Positions 1 through 13,960 of a stretch of 64,000 bases of DNA are shown piece after piece (the stretch's first letter is position 1; every line of letters starts with the position of its first letter). The stretch is from the NCBI RefSeq assembly GCF_028769735.1, contig NC_088176.1, positions 21,848,501 to 21,912,500 of the forward strand, read 5' to 3'. The DNA comes from Zonotrichia leucophrys gambelii (taxonomy: Eukaryota > Chordata > Aves > Passeriformes > Passerellidae). The notes beneath the pieces are model-generated. The model saw only the letters and a program-made list of their open reading frames with translations. It was not told where the DNA came from and made no database searches. Both the position numbers and the translations under genes were made by a program.

Positions 1-884
1 TACCTCTCCAGACATAATGTTTTATTTTCCCCACCTATTTCCCCTTCCTTATAATTTGAAACTTGCATTATATGAAGTAAAGGCTCTTGCTGTCTTAGGA
101 GAAGGTCCAAGACTGTTACCTGGCCCATGGTGCTGCCTCTCTATGAGCTTAGTGGCCATGTACTTCCCCTGTGTTTTAGAAAGGTCGCGCACCTACTCCC
201 AAAGATGGAACTGCATTCTGAATGACTTGTATGAGGTGGGCTGCATAGAAACCCTGCAGAAAACAGAGAACTACTTTGTGGCAAAGTGAAAATACTGACA
301 TGAGGTTTTTGTGTTCTGCTCACCAAGAGCAAAACAGGCAATTATCCTCCCCCCCTCCCCTTATTGGGGATTTTTTTTCCTCAGATGATTGATTATTATT
401 TGGTATTATTGCTTGCTGATAAAACTCAATTTTTGTATGTTTAAGTTTCATTTTGATCTATTTTCTCGTGTCTGGAAATATATTCTTATGGTTTTAAAAT
501 GAGAAATATACCAGCTAGGATTGTTTTGGTGCAAAGATTTCCATTTAGTTAACAGAGAGAAGGAGAGAGAATTTTTTAAATAAAGCATCTTTGAATTGCT
601 TGCAAAGGGAACAGAAAACACATATTTTAAATATTTTGACGTAGGAGGTCAGAAGGGAAGTGTTTCATTTTATTGTTTAAATGTTTCATATTTGTCTTCT
701 GTCTATACAGTGTGCCTGTTTTAAAACTTCTGTAAAAAGTAGTAGTTCATGCAAGTAGCCCCTATGACATTCATTTGTAATACCACACAAATGCTGTGAC
801 TTTGCCAGCTGTGCCTCTTCTTAGTGTAGAAGGCCCCAAACTATTCTTGATACTTGTTCTGAAGATAAATTAGTGGCTTCTAAA
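1..884. other. Unique AT-rich sequence, no gene seen
   Basis: No repeat family, RNA gene or convincing exon is visible. A short open frame near the left edge on the plus strand has no recognisable domain and no splice context that stands out. The stretch is typical intronic or intergenic vertebrate DNA. Confidence 0.5.
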
Positions 885-1240
885 TAATGCAGTGAACCCT
901 AATTCTCTTTGATTAGTAGCGAGTTAGATGATAGCGACCCATTGAAATTGGTCATCAGCATAAATAATGAGTGAATGAACTGATAAAATGCAAAGTCACC
1001 GGCCATCATAAATCAAATGAAATCCACTTTCTCTGGAAGTCACTGAAATTAGAAGTCCGTGCTCCTATTAATTATTTTGCCTTCTGAAGACGACAGTGTT
1101 ATAAATCAGCCTTGAAAGGCACTTCACTTAGGAAGCTGAAGGAGTAAGACTGCCTGCAAATTGTTTTGTATACGCACCTAATTGTTTCTTAAGTAACCCA
1201 CCTTTTGGAGGATGACTGCTGGAAAGCAGAGAGTGTACCC
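885..1240. other. Candidate conserved noncoding element
   Basis: This stretch keeps several CpG dinucleotides (AGCGAG, AGCGAC, CCGG, GACGAC, ACGC) inside DNA that has otherwise lost most of them. It also holds several TAAT homeodomain-type cores and ATAAAT motifs. That composition is common in vertebrate developmental enhancers. No frame is convincingly coding. The call is inferred from composition only, since conservation cannot be measured here. Confidence 0.25.
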
Positions 1241-4200
1241 AAAAGTGTAGATTAATGAAAGCAGCAGATATTTCTGTAAGAAAATTATTTGGTCAGAATA
1301 ATAGCTGTGCCTCTTGGTCAGTCTGAAGCTGAACTTACTTGTTAGGCAGGGTTCCTCCAGTCAATTTGAATTTGAAGGGGCTCTCATTTATTAGCTAGAT
1401 ATAATTACATGGCAGTAAGAAAATTGTCAATGAAAAGGTCTGGAAAAAGAAAAAAATGGGCATGCAAACAAGTTCAGTTTGAAATTGTACTGTGCCTTTG
1501 TCTAAACAACATAGTGCAAGAATTTGCAATGACAGGTAAATGCTCCCTGCAGAAAGTGTATATGTATTTCTGTTGTAGTTTATATCCATGTATGCATTTA
1601 TGCATATTTAGATATGAAATCATATCTGTAGGGCTTTTAAAAATCCTCCATGCTCTCTCTCAAGTTATTGAACACTCCTTATGCAATATCTTAATTTTTC
1701 TTTGTTGTGCAGGAACCTCCATGTGTGTGCATCATTTGATTATGCCCAAATGTGTCTTTGCTCCTATCACCAGTAATTTAATGAAATAGAAGTAGATGTG
1801 CTTTGAATCAGAGAGAAGATGAATGGTCATAGGACATTCCTTGGAAAATGCAGAACAATGGCATTACTCTTGTGGGTGTTGGATTGTAGTTTCAGCTTTT
1901 CCTGTCTCCTGTAATCTAAACTGCCTGTAGATGTTGAGATTATATGGGAAACACATTATACTATGTAGATGAGAAAGGCTGAAAGGAAATGGTTTAAAAA
2001 GGATAAAAGTGTGTATAACAGAGAAAAACAGAAAGAAGAGTGTGTATATGTTTAAGAAAATATATAACAATAATGTATAAAAAAGTACAGTCTATTAAAG
2101 GTTAGACCCAGTACCATGTATGCTTATCTGATTTCATGTCAATACTTGATCTGTGCACTAGACAACCAATTATGGAGAGAGCAAAACATATAAATATGTA
2201 TTGTGTGGGACTTTTACCTCTCTGCACAAAAAAATGTGACTTCATGTTATTTTCTACTGAGGCATCATAAAACATATACTATGATTACTTATGCATATGC
2301 AACTCTGCTTAAATATGTTTGTTGTTATTTTTTCCTGAGGAGAAACTGGACAGAAAACAGACTGAATTATTTTCCCAGTTTGCCACAAATGCCTTAGAAC
2401 TTGTGGAATATGAAAATAATTTTAACTGCAGTGTTCTCTCACGCACTCCTCCTGACTTAATTTATCTATTTGTACCTATGTGGTGTACTCTGGGTTTTTT
2501 CTTTTTAAAAACAAATTACAATTTCAATGGTTATTTTCATTTGCAGTTCAGTGTGGTGAATCTTCCATTTATAAATATATCTGGGAACTAAATTAGTTTA
2601 TTTCATGTTTTTCAGCTATTTTGCAAAAGCGCCAAATGTAGGGCAATGAAACCGAAATTTGCTCTTGGGAATATGCCCATCTCCTTACTCCTGAAAATCA
2701 AACTTTCTCATATTATATTGTCACATTATTTCTCTTTTCATAGGCATTATTACACACTTTGGTTTATCTATGCATCTTAATATGCTAAAATATTCCTAAT
2801 TCCGGGAATTTGTTTTATTCTGAAACTCTGTCTAAATGAGTCTAGAGTTCCTATTCCTGTTGGCTAGTGTATGTGATTGTCTTAGGAATTGGAAAAATTT
2901 TATTCAGTTTAAGATCTGAATACCTATAAAGGTTTCTTTGTGATATGGTAGGGATTTAATCTTTGATACCTATTAATTTGTACACGTGTTGCACTTGGAT
3001 ACCATGCATCAACTGAAAACCTCTGTGCCCACTCTGTCCATAAGTGCCCTTTTTATAGAATCGCCACTTCCAAACCCAACAGAGGTTAAAGTGTGCAGAC
3101 AGTGCTGGAAAAAGCATTACCATTAAACTATTGGTACAAATAAAGTAATATTTTAAGTTTTGAACTATGTGAGTTCTGGAGGATCTAAGGGGCATAAATC
3201 CTTATCTTTGAGTTAACATTGTGGAGAGCAATCTACATGCAATAACCAGCTTTTTATTCAAAGGACTTTGGTCTCCTCATAGAAATGAGCAAGTTTTCAC
3301 TGTTCTCAGCTAAAACAAAATCAATTGGGTGAAGTATCGAAAAGTGAAGTTATTAGTATAGTAAAAATGTCTTTATCTACTGACAGTAAGTAATGTTTTT
3401 GAGTGGGTATTGCATGCAGTCTTTGCAAGCAATAAGTATGCTACACATTGTAAATGAAAGAACGCTTTTAGAATTTGGATCAGTCAAAATTCAGGTAATT
3501 TATGAATTTTTCTGTGAACTACGCTAGTCAGGAAGGCTGTCTTTGAGATGTGAGCTTTCAGTTCTATTGTCCAATATATTTCTATTATGATTATTCATAA
3601 TCCAGTGATGGCCACAGACTGCTACAGACTGCTAAAGCAAAAGAAAGTTCTTTGTTGAGAAAATGTGAACAACTGTACATGAACAATTACTATGGTAATT
3701 GAGTTACTTATATTAAAAATAAACCTAAGTTGCATTAGATTTGCTTGCATAAAGGTGTTAGATTCATATGTCAGTAGTAATTAGCAATGGGTGAGCATAG
3801 GGAGCAGTCTGGTAGCTGGTTGCAAATGTCAGTCTCAAAACTTCATTGTCAATACCTTTTTCACATTTTCTTTCAAGTGCTCTAGTGTCAGGATTTCTTA
3901 TTTTTGACAGTGTCATCGTATTTGAGTGCAGTGGCCTGCTATGAAGATTTCCCTTTAGTTAGATGTACTTCAGATGAATTTGTGTTCATATTTTACAGAG
4001 TTGTAGACAAGTTAGCAATCAGAAGAATTGCTCAGATACTCAATACAACAATACTCACAACTTGTTGAATTTGAAATTGAATCAGTTATAGAGTTAAAAT
4101 AAAGCCAGCTTATGCTGAGTCTACACAATGTTTTGTTTGTTATTGTAGCTGTTGTGCAGGGTGGTTTTCAAAATAGCAGATAAAATAGATTTAGTACTGC

Positions 4201-5083
4201 AACAGCTATGTGACCTGTAGTTAAATACCTGATGTAAATTCTCAGATGATCTTAAGAAAATGTGTGCTGCCATAAATTGATTTTCAAAGCATCTGGTTTT
4301 CTAAAAATTTTTGAATTTATACAAAATTCTTCACCTGCTCTTGTCGATATTCTTTTAACAGCATCTCTGAATTTTCCAATCAAGGGGCTCAACACATACA
4401 TTTGTTTTACTTTATATGCTAATTAATAATGTAAATTGATATTTTTATGTGGAAAAAATCTTGTCCGCTCTCTACAGTTGTAGAGAAAACCAAAATAAAA
4501 ATAGCATAAAATTTTGAATAATGAACTGAATAAGGAGTTAAGTTTCTTATAGTATTTCTCATTTAATCCTTGATTTTAAAAAAAAGAAACTCAAAAAAAG
4601 CCTGCATGTAAATATATTTTTATGTATGCTAAGCGTAAAGATAGCTCTGTCCTCCCATATTGATTTATTAGATTCTCTGACATTTTAGTTGTGATCGTTA
4701 TGTTATATTTATGAGATGAATGTTGGATTTGCTCATTATGTTATCCTCATTTATTTTACATACTTTTATGGTTGGTTGTGCTCAGCTTTACATTTAAAGC
4801 TTTATTGCAGCTGTTAGTGTTGGGGGGAGGGGGAGGCAAGTACTTATTGATCAGAATTTACATGTTTACTGTTGTAATAATGATTTATGTAATCTTTTCC
4901 TATGTATCAGGTCCTTCTCTGAAATAAAATAGTATAGTTCAGGAGGTCTCTTCAACTGAAGGAGGGCTTTGCTTAAGTTAGGTACTGGACTTGTCCAGGG
5001 TAAAATGGTGAATGCTTCTCAATACTGATTTTGAATTTTTACCTTATGTAAAACCAGTGCAAGTGATCTTTACAATTTAGCAT
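1241..5083. other. Unique AT-rich sequence, no gene seen
   Basis: No recognisable gene or repeat family. The stretch contains a perfect 10-bp tandem duplication at 3614-3633 and a G-rich run at 4821-4836. A modest CpG-bearing patch lies near 2620-2720. Short open frames here show no known domain. Confidence 0.5.
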
Positions 5084-5531
5084 TTTATTTACCTTTACTT
5101 TACACTCAAGGTGACAAAATGCTAATGTTAGAAATTATTATTTCTCAGAGACCCTCCTTCATTTTAAGGTCATGTCACCGCATTAAACCTTCCTTGATTT
5201 AGTTTTGTGACACTGCCTAGTCATCCTGAGTGCCCCTTTTGCAGCAGGGGAGACACAGATGTAACAAACACAGCAGCAACTGGGCTGCCCTTTGTGAGAA
5301 AGCTTAGACACATGCGAGCTGGAGGGGTTCTGACCATCTCCCTGCCCTTGTGAGAGTTTCTGAGTGTGCTGGGAACGCCCCTCCCTGCCTTGCAGTGGGG
5401 CCATCTTTCTGAAAATCCGGATTTGAGTAGCTGAAGCAGAGTGAAAAGTGCCTGGTCGTGTTGGGAATGGCAGCACATCTGAGAGCTTGTGCCAGGGCTT
5501 TGCTGGTGTAATACATCCAGCTCTGCATTGC
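5084..5531 (-). other. Candidate terminal exon with 3' UTR (minus strand)
   Basis: Read on the minus strand, an AG acceptor ending at 5532 is followed by 75 open codons and a TAA stop at 5304-5306. About 215 bases further on is an AATAAA poly(A) signal (complement of 5084-5089). The segment is clearly more GC-rich than its surroundings. The acceptor has a poor pyrimidine tract. Entry in phase 0 matches the phase-0 end of the candidate exon at 8659-8782. A second minus-strand frame is open over the same bases, so the frame is uncertain. I recognise no domain. It could instead be a GC-rich noncoding island. Confidence 0.22.
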
Positions 5532-8500
5532 CTGGTGGGACCCGGCCCACCGTTTGTAAATGCCTGCTTTTGAAGATGGAAAGAATTGATGTGAATGTTA
5601 GAGAGCTATTTTTGTGTAAAGCAGGCTCCAGCTCTTGTACTTTGACTCTGTATTTGATAGTGTAGTTAAAATTTGGCAGCGATCTTAAGAAATAATTTCT
5701 TATATAATCTATACCTTCCTTTTGATTTTCTAGGAATAATTTATTTGGAATTGCTGTGTGCTATATAAATTCATCATTGTTTTTACAGACTCTGAATGTC
5801 GTGAGCAAATGATTTCTAATCAAGATCTCTAGGTTACTGTTCATAATTAAGCTTAGTATTGTGTATAATTCACTATACCACATTTTCCAGTGACAGCCAC
5901 GTAAATTAGATATCATCACAAGGGTTCTGAAGATTTATATTGTTATAAGGATACACTGCAGCCTTTTCCCATAAACTAAAGTGTGTTTTCCTGGCATGTA
6001 GAAATTCTGTAAAAACCCTGCATTTTGTCATCCAACTTTTGAGCTGATGTATATCTGTTGTGTAGTCTGCAGAGAGGTTTTACAGCTTTTCTGTACTCAG
6101 TAGTGCTTCTCCCACTAATATACTTTGGATAATGCTGAGTAGATAGTATAATTTGGAGGGATCTGTATCTTGTAAAGCAAAGCATATAAATTATTTTGAT
6201 TAATATATCTTAATATCATTCTTCTGTAAAACTGTATGCACAAGTACAGGATGTACTCTGATGGTAAGTCTTTTATTCTCCAAACAATCCTCTGCATCTT
6301 CTGGCATTTGATTTTCATTGGTATGATTTCTGACTCTTTTTTTAATGTGCATACTTCTGAAATACAAATTAGTTTTTTTCTAATGAATCATTATCATGTG
6401 CTATCATCAAAGGTTATTCACTGAAAGCTTGAGAAAAAGGCAATCAAAACTAATTTTGATTGTTAATGGAAATGTATTTTTGGTTTTAAACAGCTTCCTT
6501 CAGCAATAATTATAGTTATGCCTCTTGGGTGTTTTTGGACTTGTAAATTTACATCCAGCAGTTCTTTTTCATTTAGTAGTTAATCTTTTACAGAACACTG
6601 CAAATTTATACTTCTACCTAACATTAGCAAGGTCAGGAGCGTGTATTCATCTATCCATCCTTTTAAAATGCAGATGTAAATGTTTTTTTTTCCTGAATTG
6701 GGAAGAGATGTCTGTGTCTATACTGCTCATGAACTCAAGCATTTATGTCATTGTGTGCTTGAGTTCTCAGTGCCACTTCTAAATTTGAAAAATGTGAATT
6801 CAATCAGTTCATATAATTTATAAGAATTAACACCAAGATAATTATGTATCCTTTTGGAAAGAGATTTCTGGTTTTTAGCCACTGAGAGAAATTTTGTAGA
6901 AAAGTAGAGGCATAGAGAGTGTATTAATTTGGGGGTTTAGAAGTTATTACAAGGTACAGGTCACAATAATAAATAAAGGCTGAATTAGTCAAGCAATATT
7001 TCACTACTGAAGTAGTTATTAAAAGATGAGGCTTTTTTCCTCCTGCAATATTTTCATGTACAGCTGTTAATCACATGTTTCTGTAAACCACTGAGATATA
7101 AATCCTCCCCTCCTACTGAAATGGAGTTCCATTTGAAAAGGGATTGGTGTGTGCCTTTTTCATCCAAAATCCAGCAAAACCATCCCCTGGTGTTAAAGGT
7201 CTCTTAATTAAAATTCTGGTCCTTTAATTAAAAGTGGAAATCCAAAACATAGCACTAATTTGGGTGTCTGATTTTGTTTTTACTGTAAGTTTGCAATTCC
7301 CCAGAGTTTAAGAAATGGTTAAAATTAATCCTGTGTGCAGTTACTGAGAGAAGAAGCAGGCAACAAATGTCAATAAATCTAGATCTGTTTGAAGCAGATG
7401 TCACTAAATCTTAGTCTTGACTGCTCTCTGGTAGTGTCAAGAGCTGCTCTGTAAGATGAATTTGAGGGGAGGATGAAAAAGGTACCATATTAAACCACTG
7501 CACTGATAAGTTTAGTTAAGAGGCAGAAGATGTGTCCTTGCAGTGACATTCAGTGGCCGATATTTGTTTCCCTTTAAATAATATGCTGTACATCTGTGAG
7601 AATGATGGCTTGGTGTTTGTGACATTGCATCTTCACCAAGGTTACTGGCTCCAGGACAGGCAGTCTCTCCTCTCTTTCTCTCTCACACCCTGTCAATAAA
7701 TATCCACTTGTCTGAGGAAGTGAGATACAGATTTTACAGCTGACACCAGAGCATCTTCATTTCCAGAAGCAATGAGTTTCAACACATGTGAACGTGAAGT
7801 AGGGGAGAAAAAAAATTAAAGGAATATATCTTTCAAGTCTTTGTCATAAGAAAGCAGTTACCTCTTCCAGACAACAAACCTCAAGGTTTGGCAATAGTAT
7901 AACATTTTAAGTCTTCCAGTGAAACAAAGAAATTTCTATTGTAACATATTAAATTCAATCCAAAGCTTTGTTTAAAACCATATAAATATATTACCTTTTC
8001 CATGTTAAATATGAATATTTATCTATAGGTATGTATATATTTTCACTTGAAAACAGCAAAGTAATTTAAGATATCATACATAGACAGTGATTTTCTGCTC
8101 TATTAATTCAGAATGTTCATAATCTGGTATTAGATAAACCCCTTCACTGTCTGGTTTTACCTGAACGTGCAACCTTTACAGCTCTCAAGTGAAAGGAAGG
8201 GAGGTGAGACTCCATATTTACAAACATATATGTGCATAATAAACCAGGAATATCTAACACAGGGATTTTTACTACGTGTAGATTTTGAGTAAGGAGTTAT
8301 GTAAAAAAGTGAACAAATCTCAATCAATTGAAAAATATCTTCTAATTTGTAGCCTAGCCTTCCTTGAAGAGAAAAGCAAATAATTCAGTGGAAATAATTC
8401 AAGCTGTGGTTTATTTTGTCTCCAGTTTTAATTTATGGGAGCTTAATGTCTGTGAGTAGAAAGACTCTATTGCCTGTTTGTCTCTTTTTTATTTTAAAAC

Positions 8501-8658
8501 TATGTTAAATTAACAAGTCTGATTTATCATGAGCTGTTACCAAACTGCTAATATGTACCCTCTTGCTCTCCCTCGCCTTCTCAGGAGCTCTTTTGCTCCC
8601 CAGCCTCTCCTCATCCTCCAGCTGAGCTCTGACTGTAGTCCAGGGCCTGGTTTCTTAC
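5532..8658. other. Unique AT-rich sequence, no gene seen
   Basis: No repeat family or RNA gene recognised. Short open frames near 6.0-6.8 kb overlap on both strands and look random. A slightly more CpG-bearing patch lies near 7480-7680. This would be intron if the flanking candidate exons are real. Confidence 0.5.
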
Positions 8659-8782
8659 CATGAGCAGTGCCACCTCTCGAGGTAGGATGGAGTTCCTCAT
8701 AGCATTTTTCATCTGCTCTGCGGCCGTTTGCATCCATAGAGTGGTACCACCCATCAGTTCTACCATGAGGGCATGTTCAGCC
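8659..8782 (-). CDS. Candidate internal exon of an unidentified gene
   Basis: On the minus strand an acceptor with a pyrimidine-rich tract (CCATCCCTGCTCTTGTCAG) precedes 124 bases, which end at a good donor (CTCATG followed by GTAAGA). The exon would start with one base completing a codon (phase 2) and then run 41 open codons to a phase-0 end. The peptide opens with AEHALMVELMGG and reads as an amphipathic helix rich in Ala, Met, Leu and charged residues, with no transmembrane segment or known motif. Base composition is near 50% GC in an AT-rich setting. Its phases fit the candidate exons at 25692-25797 (upstream) and 5304-5531 (downstream). I do not recognise the protein. A conserved noncoding element or chance is the alternative. 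Confidence 0.36.
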
Positions 8783-11279
8783 CTGACAAGAGCAGGGATG
8801 GAATAACCATATTTACAGTACTTTTCAGTGTGAAAGCACCTTTTTCTGGCAGACTTTTGTAGTGCTTATGATGGGGACTCTGAAGATTCTTATATTGTAC
8901 AGGTATGGTGCTATGAGCAGGACTGAGGGAAGCTGTCATGAGTATAATTTTCAGAGCCCTTCTTAGGATTCCCTGCTTTGCATCAACTTCAGGGTATGTG
9001 GAAATACTTAGATCATATGTTATGGGCTTGCTAAAGGCTCTTAATCTCCACAAAGAAGCCTCTGAAATGTCCAGCCAGAAAACACAGGTTGCTTGATGCT
9101 AAAAAATGTGGATCTATTAAGAGCTGGTGTTTCCAGTTGAGAATCAAATTCTGGGATCTTTCTACAAAGGTAATAAATCCTGTACAAGATAGTGTGGTAT
9201 GGCAGGAATATCTCTGAGATTTAAGATTTAATTTTTCAGTGTAATAGGTTACTGTATCTCAGGTTGAAATACAAATACATGATAAAGGTTTCTTTAGTAT
9301 CTTGAATGCCCAAATTAGGTTTGCAAATATGGTGTGTTAAAAAAATGTGTCCGTGCCCTCAGAATTTTCTTGGTACATTATTGTCTCTGCCTGTGTTACA
9401 CAATTGTTTTCATATAAATATGAGGAATTGTTTGAATTCATAACTCTAGGAATATCTTGGTAATATGCTTTTTGGTGGAAATTGTCTACCAAGTTCTCAA
9501 TTCTAAAGCAAAAGATTTTACATCTTTTAAAAAATGGTAGTGGTATTTGACTTTGGTAGTTCTGTTATTTTGAATCACAAATATGTAATACAGCAGCCTG
9601 GGCTATCTGTTTAGTTGCAAGAAAACCTGGAAAGCATTACTTTTGTCCTATGTTTTCAGAGACTGTAAGCTTTATCTTTTGAGCCCCAGTTTCCTGATGA
9701 GAAGCTGTCAAAGACAGTGAATTCCTTTTTTCCTTTCTCCTCTTCAGAAGGAGAGCTGAAGGTTGGTTGCAGTCTGTTGCATGAGGCTTAGGATATTTGA
9801 CGTAGGATTGGTAGGTGTCAGCACAATTATGTCACTTACAGCTCTAATGCCATGCTGGAGTACACAAAATGCTGTTTTCTTCTGTGTGGGTACATATGGG
9901 GGTTAGTCCTATTCCCATATAATAAATATGGTGAATGGGTAAAAAAATTAAAGGGGACTGAATCTCATCATCAGCACCAATCCAGGCTTGATCTGTTCTG
10001 GAATCAGACTTAAATGCTGTAACTGTGTGCCTCTTCCATACTTGTATCCACGCAAAAGGACAGTATCACTCACTGTCCTAGAGCTGTGCCTTAGCAACTT
10101 TCACCCTTGGGTGCTCAAATGTTGCCTGAAAGATACAAACCGAAGCGCGGTAGTTAACCACATTGAATAACATAGATGTATAAAATTGCCTTCAAAATAT
10201 TAAGCATGGCTAATGAAGTTAATTCAGTTGTTATAAAACTTACTATATTTTCAGCCAAGTCAGCTGTACCTTAAATTAGGAGCTGTAAGTTAATTGGGAT
10301 GTCATTCTGTTTTTTTTTTAGTTTTATTTTACTACTTTGTGATGCTGTAGTTAGCAATTAGGTGTGAAAAAATATAGCCAGAACTTCTTAACATCCTAAC
10401 TGTAAACTCCTCTGTGAGTCAAGTTTTAAGAAATATATGTTCTTTCTGTACATTTTAGAGTAGTGAGATTCCAGTAATTCACGTGGAATATTTTGCCTGA
10501 AAGCAAGCTTTACAAAGGGCTATGGAGTCCTCTTGTTAAAGGGTGGAGCCTTGAGGTTTTATGTTCTTTAGGTGAAAAACAAAAACCAAAACCCCACAAC
10601 TTGTTCTGTCAAAGAAACTCGTGCGTGGAAGAACATCAGAATGGAAACTATACCAAACAACTTCTACCAAGTGCTTTGGACATTATTTGAGGAAGATTAA
10701 TATTGTTATTTTCAGAAATATTTCCAAAAACTTAACATACCCTTGATATTTTTATTATTGTCTCTAGACTAGTAATTAATTCTGGAGGCTACTAAACAGC
10801 TTCTGGTGAAAGTATTTGTTCACTTTGAGGAATTCTGTCACAGGCATATCCAACTTCATAGCAGATGTTTCTCATTAATTTATTAATGAATATTTTCTTT
10901 CCGTAGACAAAAGGCAAGGGCAGGGAGGTCCATTGAACCGTATGTTTCTCACTTTGACAAAGGGTGAATTTCACAGAGGTTTACAGGGAGTTCTGCTGTT
11001 CAGGTGCCTCCTGCAGTAAGTTGTAGTGCTTCCTTCCCTGTGCACTTCTTGCAGTGTTCATCCCCACTCTATTTAAGGCCAGTGATTAGTCCTCTTTTTT
11101 ATGGGTGCAAACCTAAATACACAATTTGAAAAAGGAATGTGACAGGTAATAATTGCTGTATTTTTTGAAACAGACAAAGAGTATTCCCTGAGTCTTGAAC
11201 CAATGCTCTCCTCATTGAAGTTCTTTAAAAATGTGATTATCGAGATGCAGCAATGCCATACTAACAAATATGCCTTATG

Positions 11280-11540
11280 TTTGCACTACAACTGAATTAT
11301 TATTGCTAATTATAGTAAGTATTTTTAGTCATTGATATATGCAGCCACTAAAACACTGCATTTATCAGCTGAGTGTTTTTTCTCCTTGGCTTTGATGTTG
11401 CCAGTGTATATTTAATCTCAATTTATTTCTACTAGTCATTGTTATATAAAACCTAATGCATGGAAACATAATATTTATCCCAGCAGCTGTTAAAAATCTG
11501 TGGATATGGATTAATGTCAGCTTTTAAATGTGTAGTGCTT
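11280..11540. other. Candidate conserved noncoding element
   Basis: The stretch is dense in TAAT and ATTA cores, with an ATTTATCAGCTGAG-like segment and CAGCAGCTG E-box-type sites. No coding frame is evident. The motif texture resembles vertebrate long-range enhancers, but this is an impression from composition and not a conservation measurement. Confidence 0.2.
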
Positions 11541-12042
11541 TAGTTAATTCCATCCAAGGACAGATGATATCATCCACTAGGAAGGAATATATTAAAAGCT
11601 GTCAGCCAGAAGGTAGTAAAAGTAGGTGATATGTTATAAAGAGGACTAAAAGGTCATTCAAAGGAGAGATATTGCTAATAAGTCAATTAAAATTTTCAAG
11701 CTGACATTTTATAAATTTCTGTGTAAGTCCTAAAATATTTCCAAAGCTAGCAAAATTCACATCTGGGACTGGAAAAATAAGGGGCATGCAGAACCTTCAG
11801 TTTCTTCATGGAATGAGCAAATAGGAAACTTGCTGCTTTGGGTTAAGGCTTTGAGGAGATCACATTGAAAGGGCCATTGTTTGGCCAGGTTGGTGTTGTC
11901 TGGGCTGCGTTTTTAAGTTCAATATGTTGGTATTGCTTTTGTGTGTATAATCAATAGATGCTTTCTGTGATGTCTTGCTGTCCTTTCTAAGGATCACCTG
12001 GATTATATGCAAATACCTACTTCTATATGGCTGGATAGGGAT

Positions 12043-12070
12043 TATATTTATTTAGATATATTTATTTAGA
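12043..12070 (+). repeat. 14-bp perfect tandem duplication
   Basis: TATATTTATTTAGA occurs twice in direct succession, at 12043-12056 and 12057-12070. It is probably a recent slippage duplication. Confidence 0.85.
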
Positions 12071-13925
12071 TTGCACTTAAATGAATTCCTTTACTGTCCA
12101 ACAAGTGGCAGTCATTGTATAAGACACATTGTAGACATTTATTCAGGGTGTGCTTTGATCCTACCTCTGTCAGGTTTCAAGGCTCAAGATGAAATAAGAG
12201 TTGAGGTGGGCATGCGATCTATGTCAGGGAACTAAACCCTCATTTCCAAATTGTGTTCTTCCCTTGTTCTAAGTTTGATAAAGTTTGTGTAAAACACAAA
12301 AACCTCGGGTTTAGTCCCGTTGAAGAGTTGGTACGTTTGACTGTCTCAGTGGAAGAGAGAAATACTTGAGTACCTTCCAGCACCAGCTCAAAATTAAGAA
12401 AATCCGGCATCAGGCCTATTTCTGTTTTGTGTACAGAGACAAAGAAAGGAAGTATATTACTTGCAATTGATCTTATTTAACATTATTTTAATCCCAAAGA
12501 TTATATCTTTTCTCAGTCCTATGGGAACACATTTTGTACAGTAAACAAAAAATGGGCATTTAGATTTAATACTGATTAGGGCCCAGATTAAAAAAAAAGT
12601 TTATAACTTGATAACAAAAGTTTATAACTTTATAGGATAAAACATTTGTCTTTCATGCAGTTTAAATTGTTTCTGTTCATTTGTTGTTCTGAACTCTGCA
12701 GCCATGTGACCAAGGGACATTTTATTTTTTGGTTTTAAACTCCGAGACTTACCTCTTTTCAAATGAAATGTAGTTCTGGCTTCTTTTGACAAGTCTAGGT
12801 TTTTTTCTTTTCAGGTTAATACAGGGCCTAGTGGGATTTTGGGAGGGGGATTAGCTTTGTGGTTTGGGTTTTTATTTTCTATTTATTAAATTTTTCACAG
12901 CTGATATTTAAGTATCTTGGTTGTCAGCTATTCTTAGGGTACCTTTCTCTAAATTAATCTGAGGGCTTGGACTATCTACATCTTTTTTGATAGTGTGGAG
13001 GTGCTTCTTATTGGTTACTTTACTTATCGGTCTGCAGGTTATCAAATGAGCAAATATTGAAATGATAAATGATCAGACAGCTGCAGTCGTATTCCACTCT
13101 CACATCTGAACTAGACATGGTTTTGTTTTGCATACTTTGCCTGATAAGATCACTTTTTTCTGTGACCTTCTTACACGAAGTCTGTTGTCTTCAGAATTTC
13201 TCACTTTTTGGAATTTATTGAGCTTCGTATCAGAATATTACTTAACTGTATATTTAAATCTGCAGATTAGCCTGTGTTCTAGAAAAGGAGCTGAATCAAT
13301 TTCACTGTAGATTAATTTAAAAATTGTTTAGTTCAGTATAACAATAGAAAAAGAAAACTAATGAATTAGGACTCCAGACAATATGTAAATCTACTGCAAG
13401 GCCTTGGAAATTCATGAGTTTTACTTGCACATAATTGCAGAAGTAAAAGGGAAAAATTCCCACCCCAATCCCCCAGGCTTTTTTTAAAGATAATATTATT
13501 AAGTTCTCTGATACTTGGTATTACTTGAAAGAAATGCTTATATTCCTGTGATTCTGTGCATGCACACTCTACATGCATATCTATAACACAAAAATATTAT
13601 ATCATCTCTGTATCCTCTAATCTAACATGATTAGGTTGGCCCTGCTTGTTTCACTTGACAGGCAGGCAGTGACATCAATCAAAATTTCTGCCATTCATGT
13701 TGCTTTTCACAGTGCCAGTGAGAGTCCTGACAGGTTTCTTTAAAGTGGGATAGCAATAACATTGGGATTTTGGTTTTCACAAGGTGAAGGGATAGTTATT
13801 CATCTATGTGGATCATTTCCATATTTAAGCTGTGTTCATTTAAGTTTGTACCTAAATGGTATGATAGTGTACATTAAGAGATACCCAGGTGTTCTAACTA
13901 ATCACAATAGTTTTATATTCTGAAC

Positions 13926-13960
13926 CAAAAGTTGCTTCAAGATTGCGGAAGCAACTTTTG
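13926..13960. repeat. Perfect inverted repeat, 13-bp arms
   Basis: The left arm CAAAAGTTGCTTC (13926-13938) and right arm GAAGCAACTTTTG (13948-13960) are exact reverse complements separated by 9 bases. The transcript of either strand would fold into a tight stem-loop. It is shorter than a usual pre-miRNA and has no T-rich tail that would suggest a polymerase III unit. Confidence 0.85.
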
